DNA of 64,000 nt from Niastella koreensis GR20-10 (GTDB lineage: Bacteria > Bacteroidota > Bacteroidia > Chitinophagales > Chitinophagaceae), in the NCBI RefSeq assembly GCF_000246855.1, contig NC_016609.1:5840744-5904743 (forward strand). The letters run 5' to 3'. A program made the translations under genes and the position numbers. Positions 1 to 10,507 of the stretch are shown one piece after another. Numbering within the stretch: position 1 is the stretch's first letter; every line of letters starts with the position of its first letter. Under the pieces are notes generated by a model that was given only the letters and a program-made list of their open reading frames with translations, searched no databases and had not been told where the DNA came from.

Positions 1-172
1 CATAAATCGTTTTGGTGTGTCCGTCAAGGGCATCGGCCATTTTGGGCTCTTTACTCCCACTTGAAATACTGGCATCGTAGGTAAGGGTCAGTTCGCTTAC
101 CTTACGTTGTGCCTGGGCGGAAAATCCTATTCCCAAACAACTCATTAACAGTATTACAATATTCTTTTTCAT
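1..172 (-). CDS. Secreted protein, N-terminal part only
   Basis: Reading the minus strand from an ATG at 172 gives 57 codons that run off the window edge. The product starts with two lysines, a hydrophobic stretch and an SAQAQ cleavage-like site, which is a Sec signal peptide of usual Bacteroidota form. The mature part begins KVSELTLTYDASI. Small secreted Bacteroidota proteins often start this way, but I cannot name a family from this fragment. The rest of the gene lies outside the window. Confidence 0.6.
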   Translation of the reverse strand, partial: MKKNIVILLMSCLGIGFSAQAQRKVSELTLTYDASISSGSKEPKMADALDGHTKTIY

Positions 173-395
173 AATCTACGGTTGTAATAATATACAAGAT
201 GCAGATAAGGTTCTTATAGTTGTTTGCGTAAAATACAAAGACCGGTTAATTTTAAAAAGGTTAAGCGGTTTTTTATCAGAATAATGTTAAAAATGAAGCG
301 CCCCAAACGCTCACTGCACGCCGTCGCCGCAACCTTTTCAACCCTGTCAACTGTATCAACTCCCTTGTCAACCCGTCAACCTGCTTCAAAAAGAA

Positions 396-422
396 AAGTG
401 AGCTCCTTTTCAGAACTCACTT
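396..422 (-). terminator. Terminator after yidC
   Basis: A 7-base stem (AAGTGAG at 396-402 with CTCACTT at 416-422) lies just past the yidC stop. On the minus strand it is followed by a T-rich tract (TTTTCTTTTTG). This fits a rho-independent terminator for yidC. Confidence 0.6.
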
Positions 423-447
423 CCCTGATATAACGATTTACACTATG

Positions 448-2277
448 TTACTTCTTCTTATTCTGTGCCTGCTGAGACGCCTGTTGGGCGGCCTGCATTT
501 GCTCCAGTCGTTCCTGCCATTTAGACTTCGTCTTCGGTTTCTTGCGGTTCTCATCGATCTTAGCCAGGATCTTATCGTGGTTGATGATGTAGTTCTGAAT
601 AACGAACTGTAAGATCAGCGTTATCAGGTTCGACACGGTATAGTACCAGGTTAAGGCCGCAGGTAAGCGGTTGAACACAAAGAACAGTACAAACGGGAAG
701 ATATAAGGCATGTACTTGAGCGCCGGGTTGTTTTGATCGGGCGTCATGTTCATGTTATACAACGAAATCAGGAAGCTGGTAAGCACCGCCGTAACGGTGA
801 ACAAACTCAGGTGCGTCATGCCCAGCACGCTGGTCTTCCACGACAAAACAGCGTCATAGGAAGCCAGGTTATCGGCCCACAAAAAGCCTACGCCACGCAG
901 ATCGATATTAGAGTTAAAGAAGCTATACAGGGCAAAGAAGATAGGGATCTGCAACAGGGCTGGTAAACAACCTCCCAGCGGATTCACCCCGGCTTCGCGG
1001 AATAATTTCATTTGCTCCACCCCTACCTGCTGCTGATCGTTGTTATACTTTTGTTTCAGCTTTTCAATTTCAGGTCTCAACGCCTTCATTTTTGCACCAC
1101 TCAGGTAACTGGTATAAACCAGCGGTGAAGTGAACAGGCGGATGAACAGGGTCAGCAACAAAATAGCGATACCCAGGCTGCCGATAAAGCTTCTGAAGAA
1201 GCCAAACACCGGCATCACAATGTATTTGTTGATGGGACGTACAAACGCGTACATATCACGACCCAGGTTTACGATCTTGTCCATTTCAGGCACCTGATCT
1301 TTGTGCTTGCGAAGGATCGCGTAATCATTGGGACCGTAATACAATCTCAAAGGAATAGAAACATTAGGCCCTAACGGAACTTTTGTTTGCAGGGTGGTAG
1401 TTATTTCAGCCACTTTGTTGGTGGTGTCGGTTGCGTTCTTGATGAACTTAACGTCGCCGGAAGTAAACTTATCCTTTGCTGCTATCAATGAGGTATTGAA
1501 GAATTGCTGGGAAGCGCTCACCCACTGTACCGGTTTTTCCAGGGTACGGGCCGATTTGGTTTGCACGTAATCAAAACCATCTTCGTCATAAAAACAAACG
1601 GTGGTTTGATTGCGCTCATACACCACATCGGTTTCGTGCTGAGTAGGCTCATTTTGCCAGATCAGGTTGAAATTGCCCTGGGTAAGCATTTTATCAGCGC
1701 CGTTCAGCATCACGTCCCAGTCTATCAGGTAATCATTGGGATGAACCGTGAACTGGTGGGTAACATTACCTCTGCCGGGGATGGGCGCCTGGTAGATGAT
1801 GGTTTGGCTGCCATCGGCATTTTTTACCACTTTGGGGTCCATGAAATACAGGTCAGATACCTGTACAGAACCATTGCTGGTGGTAAGGCCATAAGAGATC
1901 TTGTCAAAAGCGGTATTGTTCAGCAACACCGGCGTTTTGCTATTGAGCGATTTGTAGTTCTTCAGCTCAACCTGTTTAGGCTGGCCGCCTTTATTGGTAA
2001 AACTGATTTTAACTACTTCATTTTCAATTACGGTCATGGCTTCTGTTCCGCGGGTTGCCAGTTCGCCTGGTTGTACAGGCCTGTTAAGCGTGGTGTCGGT
2101 GGGTGCTAACCTGGAAATGGAATCCCTGATATGATTTTGTACCAGGGTAACAGAATCTGTAAAATGTTGCTTTTTAGCCTCCAGTTCATGACTGTTTCTG
2201 GTAGAAATAAAGAGGTAAGTAAACAGTAAAAGCGCTAACAACACAAAGCCAATCACCGTATTGCGATCAAAATTCAT
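448..2277 (-). CDS. yidC: Membrane protein insertase YidC
   Basis: 609 residues, the usual length for Bacteroidota YidC. It inserts and folds inner-membrane proteins, with or after the Sec translocon. An N-terminal TM anchor (FVLLALLLFTYLFI) is followed by a large periplasmic beta domain (about residues 50-350). The conserved 60-kDa insertase domain follows (about 360-560), with RLFTSPLVYTSYLSGAKM, a cytoplasmic helical hairpin, the REAGVNPLGGCLPALLQIP segment and later TM helices. The tail is Lys/Gln-rich (KKPKTKSKWQERLEQ...), as expected for ribosome contact. It lies 157 bases downstream of pyrG on the same strand, so co-transcription is possible. A stem-loop follows the stop. Confidence 0.97.
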   Translation of the reverse strand: MNFDRNTVIGFVLLALLLFTYLFISTRNSHELEAKKQHFTDSVTLVQNHIRDSISRLAPTDTTLNRPVQPGELATRGTEAMTVIENEVVKISFTNKGGQPKQVELKNYKSLNSKTPVLLNNTAFDKISYGLTTSNGSVQVSDLYFMDPKVVKNADGSQTIIYQAPIPGRGNVTHQFTVHPNDYLIDWDVMLNGADKMLTQGNFNLIWQNEPTQHETDVVYERNQTTVCFYDEDGFDYVQTKSARTLEKPVQWVSASQQFFNTSLIAAKDKFTSGDVKFIKNATDTTNKVAEITTTLQTKVPLGPNVSIPLRLYYGPNDYAILRKHKDQVPEMDKIVNLGRDMYAFVRPINKYIVMPVFGFFRSFIGSLGIAILLLTLFIRLFTSPLVYTSYLSGAKMKALRPEIEKLKQKYNNDQQQVGVEQMKLFREAGVNPLGGCLPALLQIPIFFALYSFFNSNIDLRGVGFLWADNLASYDAVLSWKTSVLGMTHLSLFTVTAVLTSFLISLYNMNMTPDQNNPALKYMPYIFPFVLFFVFNRLPAALTWYYTVSNLITLILQFVIQNYIINHDKILAKIDENRKKPKTKSKWQERLEQMQAAQQASQQAQNKKK

Positions 2278-2434
2278 TATACTACTAGTTTAGAAGAGGT
2301 GCAAAGATAGTCGGAAGTTGTAAGTTTTAATGTATTAGTTGACTCTTCTGCATATTTATTACAGAATGTTAATAGATATGCCGGTAACAGCATATCTATT
2401 AACGATTTATAACTTTACACTTATAAATTAAGCC

Positions 2435-4099
<1,665 letters not shown>

Positions 4100-4348
4100 T
4101 TACGTCTTCAATCTTTTTTACTGATAATCCTAGTCCACTAAATTTTTGACCAGCGGAAAGTTAAACGCTTAACACAAAAATAATTCCGGGAGGTCGTGCA
4201 AAGTTACGGCAAATTAGTGCGCCAGAAAAACACGATTTTGAGGTGTGGAAAACCGGGCCACCCGCTGTGAATTATATTAAAAACCCGTTAAAATCAATAC
4301 GTTAGGGGTAAACGGGGGATTGGGGGAGCATCTGCCAGAAAAAACAAA

Positions 4349-4370
4349 CCCTCCCGATACATCGGGAGGG
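4349..4370 (-). terminator. Terminator after the 57-residue peptide gene
   Basis: A ten-base perfect stem (CCCTCCCGAT / ATCGGGAGGG) with a two-base centre. Minus-strand reading then gives TTTGTTTTTT. It sits 26 bases past the stop of the small minus-strand ORF at 4397-4570, supporting that ORF as a transcribed unit. Related CCCGA...TCGGG hairpins occur at 16427-16444, 21821-21846 and, inside a gene, at 30738-30753. Confidence 0.7.
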
Positions 4371-4396
4371 ATGAAAAATGTATAGTAGGTCGGTTA

Positions 4397-4570
4397 CTAT
4401 TTTACCTTGGTCAGGGACAGCGCTTTTAACTGATAGGGCGATCCAACAACCGATTTTTTTGCGCTTAACATTTTATTGCTATCAGGTTGATGATTCTTGG
4501 CAGAATGCAAGAATACGATCGCGGCTACTTCAACAAATAGTATAAGAAAACTCAATTTCTCCTTTTTCAT
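4397..4570 (-). CDS. Small single-pass membrane or secreted peptide
   Basis: A 57-codon minus-strand ORF. It has a basic start (MKKEKLSF), one hydrophobic segment (LILFVEVAAIVFL) and a polar tail rich in Lys and Ser. Below usual length cut-offs, it is supported by the signal-like N-terminus and by a good terminator 26 bases after its stop. It lies between proC and pyrG. No family is recognised, and whether the segment is cleaved or stays as an anchor cannot be told. Confidence 0.5.
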   Translation of the reverse strand: MKKEKLSFLILFVEVAAIVFLHSAKNHQPDSNKMLSAKKSVVGSPYQLKALSLTKVK

Positions 4571-4834
4571 AATTGGTTATGGGTTATTACCGAAGGGTAC
4601 GGGGGTAATTAATTTTTCCAGCAGCAAAAGAACGAAAATTTTACCTCATGTGCAAGCAAACATATGCTTTTTTAATATATCCGTAATATACCACTCGTAA
4701 TACTACGTCTATAACACACGGTAATTTTTCTATCCCGTATCTATAACACACTCACTTATTCGCTTTCCTGCTGCGCGGTCTATTTAACGTCTAAACATAA
4801 AATATATTTGACGCCCGTAGTTTTACATGCCTAA

Positions 4835-5641
4835 CTATCCTTTATCCTTTTCAATTTTATCATAGCTGGCAACAATACCTTTAATGAGCGATGAACTGAA
4901 ACCCTGGTGTTCCATTTCATTCAACCCGGCAATAGTACAACCTTTGGGTGTAGTTACTTTATCGATCTCCTGTTCGGGGTGTGAACCTTTCTTCAATAAT
5001 AATTCTGCAGCGCCTTTTACAGTTTGCGCCGCTATTAAACTGGCAGTAGCCGCATCGAAACCAATTTCAATTCCCCCCTGGATGTTTGCGCGGATGTACC
5101 GCATAGCGTAGGCAGTACCACAAGCGCCTAACACCGTAGCGGCATCCATCAGTTTCTCATCTATCCAAACGGCTTTGCCTAATTGATTGAACAGGTCTTC
5201 AATAAAACTCACCTGGTCGCGGGTTACGTCGTTTGAAGCAGACAAACAGGTCATGCTTTCCTGAATGGCGATGGCCGTATTGGGCATGGCCCTGATAACC
5301 GGTATTTTTATATCAACCGCTTTCAGCATGTGCTTGATGGAGATACCCGTGATCACTGATACCAGCACCTGCTTTTCGGGATTTAACAATGCTTTCAGCT
5401 TACCCAGAATATCATCAACCTGGAACGGCTTTACCGCCAGGATGATCATATCGGCGAAACGAACGGCTTCTTCATTGTTATCGCTCACCAGTACGCCGCG
5501 TTTTTCCAGCGCACCCAGCGTTTTAATATTCCGCTTGGTGATTAATATATGTTCAGGCCGGGTAAAACCGCTGTTGATAAGGCCTTCTGCTATTGCAGTT
5601 CCTAAATTACCTCCGCCTATGATAGCTATTTTCTTGTTCAT
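4835..5641 (-). CDS. proC: Pyrroline-5-carboxylate reductase
   Basis: 268 residues, typical length. It reduces pyrroline-5-carboxylate to proline with NAD(P)H. The Rossmann start is KIAIIGGGNLGTAIAEGL. The VKPFQVDDIL segment follows the second nucleotide-binding strand. The C-terminal family signature is TTPKGCTIAGLNEME. The ATG at 5641 starts directly before the Rossmann fold. hldD lies upstream on the same strand, separated by a heptad repeat. Confidence 0.96.
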   Translation of the reverse strand: MNKKIAIIGGGNLGTAIAEGLINSGFTRPEHILITKRNIKTLGALEKRGVLVSDNNEEAVRFADMIILAVKPFQVDDILGKLKALLNPEKQVLVSVITGISIKHMLKAVDIKIPVIRAMPNTAIAIQESMTCLSASNDVTRDQVSFIEDLFNQLGKAVWIDEKLMDAATVLGACGTAYAMRYIRANIQGGIEIGFDAATASLIAAQTVKGAAELLLKKGSHPEQEIDKVTTPKGCTIAGLNEMEHQGFSSSLIKGIVASYDKIEKDKG

Positions 5642-5672
5642 GATCCTGATTCTAATGCTGTATTTGCCTTCG

Positions 5673-5707
5673 GCGTTAAGCGTTCAGCGTTAAGCCTTTA
5701 GCGTTCT
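5673..5707. repeat. Heptad array, GCGTTAA type
   Basis: Five consecutive 7-base units: GCGTTAA, GCGTTCA, GCGTTAA, GCCTTTA, GCGTTCT. The last overlaps the hldD stop codon (5706-5708). It is one of several arrays in this window with the same period but different units. Confidence 0.8.
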
Positions 5708-6704
5708 AATAGTAATTTCCTTTCACTAAATAGTTACGCACGTAATCATCCACTCCATTTTCCAAAGAATAGAATTCGTCCTTGTACCCCGCATCGCGCA
5801 GCTTTTGCATATTCGCTTCGGTGAAATACTGGTATTTATCGCGAATGTCTTCAGGCATATCAATAAACTCGATCACCGGTTCTTTGTCCAGTCCTCTGAA
5901 GGTAGATTTCGCCAGGTCCTCAAAGCTGCGGGCTTTGCCGGTACCCAGGTTGTATAAACCGCTGGCTACCGCACCGCTGTTCTTTTCAAACTGTTCCATT
6001 AACCAGTAGCAGATCTTCAGCACATCTTTCACGTATACAAAGTCGCGCAACTGCTGGCCATCTTTAAAGCCTTCCTTGTGCGATTTGAACAACTTCACTT
6101 TGCCCGACTGGTTAATTTGTTTGAACGAATGCCAGATCACACTGGCCATGCGGCCTTTGTGATATTCATTGGGGCCATATACATTGAAGAACTTCAACCC
6201 GGCCCAGAAAGGCGGATGCGTGGTTTGTTCCAATGCCCATTTATCAAACTCGTTTTTTGAAACGCCGTATGGGTTCAATGGCTTCAATGCATACACCACT
6301 GCATGGTCATCGTTATACCCTTCTTCCCCGTTACCATAGGTAGCCGCTGAAGAAGCATATACTACCGGCACGTTATTCGCTGTACAGTAATTCCAGATTT
6401 TTTGGGAATACTCCACGTTCAAATGCTGGTGTACGGAATAATCGAATTCGGTGGTATCGGTACGGGCCCCAATATGGAAGATAAAGTCGATGGCAGGTTT
6501 ATGTTCAGCCAGCCACTCAAAAAAATCTTCGCGCTCTATTTTCTCTTCGTATTGTTTGCCTTCGAGATTCTGCATCTTTTCAGGCTCGGTAAAATCATCA
6601 ACCAGGATCAACCGGTTATATCCTTTTTCATTCAGAAAACCGGTTAAACAACTTCCTATAAATCCGGCAGCGCCGGTCACTACTATTTTTGAATCTTTGT
6701 TCAT
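5706..6704 (-). CDS. hldD: ADP-L-glycero-D-manno-heptose 6-epimerase
   Basis: 332 residues, an extended SDR epimerase. It converts ADP-D-glycero- to ADP-L-glycero-D-manno-heptose for the lipopolysaccharide core. Visible features are the Rossmann motif VTGAAGFIGSCL at the start, the acidic strand end LILVDDF, the catalytic serine region YASSAATYGNGEEGY, and NPYGVSKNEFD with the YxxxK pair. The substrate-side segments FFNVYGPNEYHKGRMASVIWH and LRDFVYVKD match HldD. Its stop codon overlaps a heptad repeat, with proC beyond. Confidence 0.93.
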   Translation of the reverse strand: MNKDSKIVVTGAAGFIGSCLTGFLNEKGYNRLILVDDFTEPEKMQNLEGKQYEEKIEREDFFEWLAEHKPAIDFIFHIGARTDTTEFDYSVHQHLNVEYSQKIWNYCTANNVPVVYASSAATYGNGEEGYNDDHAVVYALKPLNPYGVSKNEFDKWALEQTTHPPFWAGLKFFNVYGPNEYHKGRMASVIWHSFKQINQSGKVKLFKSHKEGFKDGQQLRDFVYVKDVLKICYWLMEQFEKNSGAVASGLYNLGTGKARSFEDLAKSTFRGLDKEPVIEFIDMPEDIRDKYQYFTEANMQKLRDAGYKDEFYSLENGVDDYVRNYLVKGNYY

Positions 6705-6750
6705 TTGTCTATGCGTGAATGTTCATCATATTATGGAGCAATCATCAATG

Positions 6751-6860
6751 GTCAGCGGTGAGGAGTCAGTAGTGAGTAGTCAGTAGTGAGTGGGTTCCCG
6801 ATTGTTCAGCATTCTAAATAATCGCGAGCTTACTCACTACTGACTACTCACTACTCACAA
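6751..6860. repeat. Composite inverted-repeat element, copy 1 (AGTAGTG arms)
   Basis: Two inverted arms of heptads (left about 6757-6791, AGTAGTGAGTAGTC type; right about 6831-6858, its complement) flank a core of about 40 bases. They could pair as a stem of roughly 24 base pairs. The element lies between the hldD start and the purL stop. Copies 2 and 3 are at 47473-47601 and 49420-49558. Confidence 0.85.
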
Positions 6861-9095
6861 TTAGAGTGCACTCAATGCATGCTCGCTTTCATGACCGGCC
6901 AGTAAATTTTCAATGGCCGTATCATATTTATTTTTCCAGGCTTCGATGGTGCCCCAGTCTTTACCATCTACTTTAATGGCGCCCCTGGTAACCTGGCCCA
7001 GCTGTTCGTAAGGATGGTTGCCCACTACTTTTTTGAAGGCATCGATTTTTTCAGGCTTTACACTTACTACCACCCGGCTTTGCGCCTCACCAAACCAATA
7101 AGCATCTTTGCGAATTTCGGCTTTCGCTGCGCTCACCTCAACACCCAGGTTGCGGTTAAAGCAGCTCTCCAGCAGTGTTACCACCAAACCACCTTCACTG
7201 GTATCGTGAGCAGATGCAATAACACCCGCTTTAATCAGTTCAGCGATCTTGTTCTGCAGGGTAGCCTCTTCTTCCAGGTCAAAATGCGGGGCCGGACTGA
7301 ACTCTACCTTTTTAACCTTATGTAAATATTCAGAAGAATTGATGTCGTTGCGGCTGGTGCCTATTAGGAATAAATGGTCGCCGGCAGCTTTAAAGTCCAT
7401 CGTCATTTTATCGTTCACATTATCCAGCAAACCCACCATCCCGATCGTTGGGGTTGGATACACCGCGCCATCAGGGTTCTGGTTGTAGAAACTTACGTTA
7501 CCACCTGTTACAGGAGTATCGAATTTCTTACAGGCTTCGCTCATGCCTTTCAACGCATATACAAACTGGTAGTACACCTGCGGATCGTAGGGGTTACCAA
7601 AGTTCAGGCAGTTGGTAATACCTAAAGGCTGGCCGCCACTGCAAACGATGTTGCGGGCAGCTTCAGACACGGCTATCATGCCACCAGTGAATGGATCGGC
7701 ATATACATACCGGCTGTTACAATCGGTTGTAAGCGCCAGTCCTTTATTGGTTGGCTTGGCAATTACCACAGCTGCATCGGCAGGCTGATTAGTGGTAGAA
7801 GTTCCAGCGCCCACCATGCTATCGTATTGTACATACACCCAACGTTTGTTGGCAATGTTGGGGATGGTAATGATCTGCTCGGCCACCGCTTTCAAATCGG
7901 CAGGCACTTCAATTGAATCTGCCTTGAAAGCTTTAATTTTTTCAAAGTATGCAGGCTCTTTATACTCGCGGGTATATTGCGGAGCCCCGCCACCCAGTAC
8001 CAGTTCATTGGCAGGCAATTGAGCCTCCAGCACACCATGCATATAAAAATGCAGGATGCCATCATTGGTAACCTCGCCTATTTCAGAACAGGGCAGGTCC
8101 CATTTATCAAACACTTGTTGAACATCAGCTTCGCGGCCTTTCTCAACCACCATCAGCATGCGCTCCTGGCTTTCGCTCAGCAACAGTTCCCAGGCTTTCA
8201 TATTTTTTTGACGGGTAGGCACTTTATCCAGGTCAATGCGCATGCCCACTTCGCCTTTGGCGCTCATTTCGGCAGTAGAACAAATAATACCGGCAGCACC
8301 CATATCCTGCATGCCCACAACCGCACCGGTTTTTATTACTTCCAGGCAGGCTTCCAGCAGTTTCTTTTCCTGGAAGGGGTCACCCACCTGTACGGCAGGT
8401 AATTCTTCTGCACTTTCAGCAGTGATATCGGCAGAGGCAAAAGAAGCACCACCAATACCATCTTTACCGGTAGCAGAACCAACAAAGAACACGGGGTTAC
8501 CAATGCCTTTGGCAGTAGCAGAAATGGTTTCGCCATTCTTTACAATACCCACGCTCATGGCATTCACCAATGGGTTGGTATGGTAGCACTGTTCAAAATA
8601 TATTTCACCGCCAACGGTTGGTACGCCAAAGCAGTTGCCATAATGGCCAATGCCATGTACAATGCCAGCCAGCAGATGCTGGGTTTTGGCTTCCTTCAGG
8701 TTGCCAAAACGCAGGGAATTGAGCGAGGCAATAGGCCGGGCGCCCATGGTAAAAATATCGCGGTGAATACCTCCTACCCCGGTTGCAGCGCCCTGAAAGG
8801 GTTCAATAGCCGAGGGGTGGTTATGAGATTCTATTTTAAATACAACGCCAAAGCCGTCGCCAATATCCATCAGACCCGCATTTTCCTCACCGGCTTTTAC
8901 AAGCATCTTTTTGCCTTCGCGGGGCAAGGTTTTTAACCACTTAATTGAATTTTTGTAACTGCAGTGTTCGCTCCACATACCGCTGAAGGCGCACAATTCA
9001 GTAAAATTGGGCGTACGGCCAAGTTTTTGTTTTATTAAATCGAATTCTTCTTCGGTAAGACGTAGTTGTTTTGCCGTTTTTACTGTTACTTCCAT
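6861..9095 (-). CDS. purL: Phosphoribosylformylglycinamidine synthase, small-type PurL
   Basis: 744 residues, the length of the small PurL that works with separate PurQ and PurS subunits. It catalyses the ATP-dependent amidation of FGAR to FGAM in purine synthesis. Diagnostic segments are SHNHPSAIEPFQGAATGVGG near residue 90, a central GMQDMGAAGI loop, a second AIRS-like half starting near VQYDSMVGAG, and the ASAHDTSEGGLVVTLLESC segment. The purQ and purS genes are not in this window. The 3' end abuts the composite inverted repeat. Confidence 0.96.
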   Translation of the reverse strand: MEVTVKTAKQLRLTEEEFDLIKQKLGRTPNFTELCAFSGMWSEHCSYKNSIKWLKTLPREGKKMLVKAGEENAGLMDIGDGFGVVFKIESHNHPSAIEPFQGAATGVGGIHRDIFTMGARPIASLNSLRFGNLKEAKTQHLLAGIVHGIGHYGNCFGVPTVGGEIYFEQCYHTNPLVNAMSVGIVKNGETISATAKGIGNPVFFVGSATGKDGIGGASFASADITAESAEELPAVQVGDPFQEKKLLEACLEVIKTGAVVGMQDMGAAGIICSTAEMSAKGEVGMRIDLDKVPTRQKNMKAWELLLSESQERMLMVVEKGREADVQQVFDKWDLPCSEIGEVTNDGILHFYMHGVLEAQLPANELVLGGGAPQYTREYKEPAYFEKIKAFKADSIEVPADLKAVAEQIITIPNIANKRWVYVQYDSMVGAGTSTTNQPADAAVVIAKPTNKGLALTTDCNSRYVYADPFTGGMIAVSEAARNIVCSGGQPLGITNCLNFGNPYDPQVYYQFVYALKGMSEACKKFDTPVTGGNVSFYNQNPDGAVYPTPTIGMVGLLDNVNDKMTMDFKAAGDHLFLIGTSRNDINSSEYLHKVKKVEFSPAPHFDLEEEATLQNKIAELIKAGVIASAHDTSEGGLVVTLLESCFNRNLGVEVSAAKAEIRKDAYWFGEAQSRVVVSVKPEKIDAFKKVVGNHPYEQLGQVTRGAIKVDGKDWGTIEAWKNKYDTAIENLLAGHESEHALSAL

Positions 9096-9281
9096 ATTAA
9101 TTAATATAGTTAAAATGCTGATTGATCGTATTTTAGGGTCGGAGAATCAGCAGGCGGCGGGCAAAAACACCCTCACTGCCAGCTTTTTATCTTTAGCCTG
9201 TTGTCAAACAGCTTTTTAAGAAAGCGCAAAAGTACAAACAGTCTGTCATCTTATTGATAAATTTATCCCGATTACCAGCTC

Positions 9282-10202
9282 ATGACAATTGCATTTGTTC
9301 ATAATAATAAAGCCTTTTTGCCCGAACTGGACGCATACAGCCGTTTCTTTTCGGGCTACAATATAACGTGTGAAATAGTCGATAAAAACGATCTGGGCCT
9401 GATGCACCGGCATGTGGAGTGGTGGATAATGGGGGCCGACCTTACCAAACCCAAGGAAGGCATTTTTAAAATTCATGAATATGCTTCCTCCTCCCTGCCC
9501 CCCTGGCGCTGGTGGAAGAACTGGTGGAAAAGTTTTTTTAGCGCCCAACCCGATTTCCGGTTGTTTTTAAATGAATATGTAAAAAAAGTCATCAATCTCC
9601 ACGATCACATCCCCTTTGGTTACCGCGAAAGTGGCGTACCGGAACAATGGCTGCTGGCCGATCCGTTTTTACACGAACGCGAATTCGACTTTGTATACAC
9701 CGGCGATCTTTCGCCCGTACGCCAACCCGAAGCCCTGTTGAATTGCTTTAGCACCGGGGCGTTGAAAGAAAGAACCCTATTAGTAATAAGCGCGGATTAC
9801 CAGCAGTTGCAGACCGCCTACCGCAATTATGAGAATATAGTCTTTATGGGTCCCCTGCCCTACAGCTCCATGGACACCTATATTTTAAAAGCGCGCTATG
9901 GTATTAATTATCTGCCTGATAAAGAGCCTTTTAACCAGCAATCCTCCGTGCGGTTACTGGAATATGCCGCCCTGGGCGTGCCCATTGTCACCAGCCGGTA
10001 TGCCTGGGTAGAAAGCTTTCAACAAAAATATGGCGGCAACTTTTTTTACCTGGAACCGGACCTTTCCAACTTTACCTGGGAGCAGGTAAATAACCAGTCT
10101 TACTCAAAACCTAATATGGAAAGCTTTACCTGGGAGCAGCAAATTCGTAAATCGGGGGTGTTGGAATTCTTAACATCAAAATTTCCTGAATTGGAGTTTT
10201 GA
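9282..10202 (+). CDS. Glycosyltransferase-like protein (tandem paralogue 1)
   Basis: 306 residues. The C-terminal half has a GT-B-like nucleotide-sugar region: RYGINYLPDKEPFNQQSS followed by RLLEYAALGVPIVTSRYAW. This resembles the E-x-A-x-G-x-P-V pattern of GT1/GT4 enzymes. The N-terminus (MTIAFVHNNKAFLPELDAY) resembles a Rossmann-type start. It is clearly homologous along its length to the next gene, and both end in KFPELEF. No signal peptide. A cytoplasmic role in surface glycan assembly is likely; donor and acceptor are unknown. Confidence 0.7.
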   Translation: MTIAFVHNNKAFLPELDAYSRFFSGYNITCEIVDKNDLGLMHRHVEWWIMGADLTKPKEGIFKIHEYASSSLPPWRWWKNWWKSFFSAQPDFRLFLNEYVKKVINLHDHIPFGYRESGVPEQWLLADPFLHEREFDFVYTGDLSPVRQPEALLNCFSTGALKERTLLVISADYQQLQTAYRNYENIVFMGPLPYSSMDTYILKARYGINYLPDKEPFNQQSSVRLLEYAALGVPIVTSRYAWVESFQQKYGGNFFYLEPDLSNFTWEQVNNQSYSKPNMESFTWEQQIRKSGVLEFLTSKFPELEF

Positions 10203-10215
10203 TAAACTATTAAAC

Positions 10216-10278
10216 AGTTCCAAGTTCCAAGTTCAGAGTTCCAAGTTCCAAGTTCAGAGTTCTTAGTTCTTAGTTTTA
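10216..10278. repeat. Heptad array, AGTTCCA type
   Basis: Nine uninterrupted 7-base units of the form AGTTCNN (AGTTCCA, AGTTCAG, AGTTCTT and a final AGTTTTA). It starts 13 bases after the stop of the first glycosyltransferase gene. Confidence 0.9.
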
Positions 10279-10285
10279 AGGCGGC

Positions 10286-10495
10286 GTTGCCGCGCAGGAG
10301 TGTATTGCTTACAGCTTGAGGCTTGGAGCTTGCAGCTGTATTTCGCCGCGCAGGGGTGTATTTGCTTTAAGCTTTCGGCGTTGAGCTTGCAGCTGTATTT
10401 CGTCGCGCAGGAGTGTATTGCTTACAGCTTGAGGCTTGGAGCTTGCAGCTGTATTTTGCTTGCAGCTTATAGCTTGCGGCTTGAAGCTGTTTTCC
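10286..10495. repeat. GCTTNNA heptads with three GC-rich cores
   Basis: Three copies of a core close to TTGCCGCGCAGGAGTGTATT (10286-10306, 10344-10362, 10401-10419) alternate with runs of 7-base units such as GCTTACA, GCTTGAG, GCTTGGA, GCTTGCA. The block fills most of the 305-base gap between the two paralogous glycosyltransferase genes. Confidence 0.85.
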
Positions 10496-10507
10496 TAACT
10501 TGCTCTC

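Noticed and set aside
336-386. A further heptad array (GTCAAC repeats)
   Set aside because: Spacing between TCAA copies is 9, 9, 12 and 8, so it lacks the 7-base period; kept apart from the heptad family.
224-433. 69-codon plus-strand ORF ahead of yidC
   Set aside because: It runs through a TCAA-rich irregular repeat and the yidC terminator; composition is that of the repeat.
10216-10495. Possible CRISPR array
   Set aside because: Units are seven bases without unique spacers, and no cas genes are present in the window.
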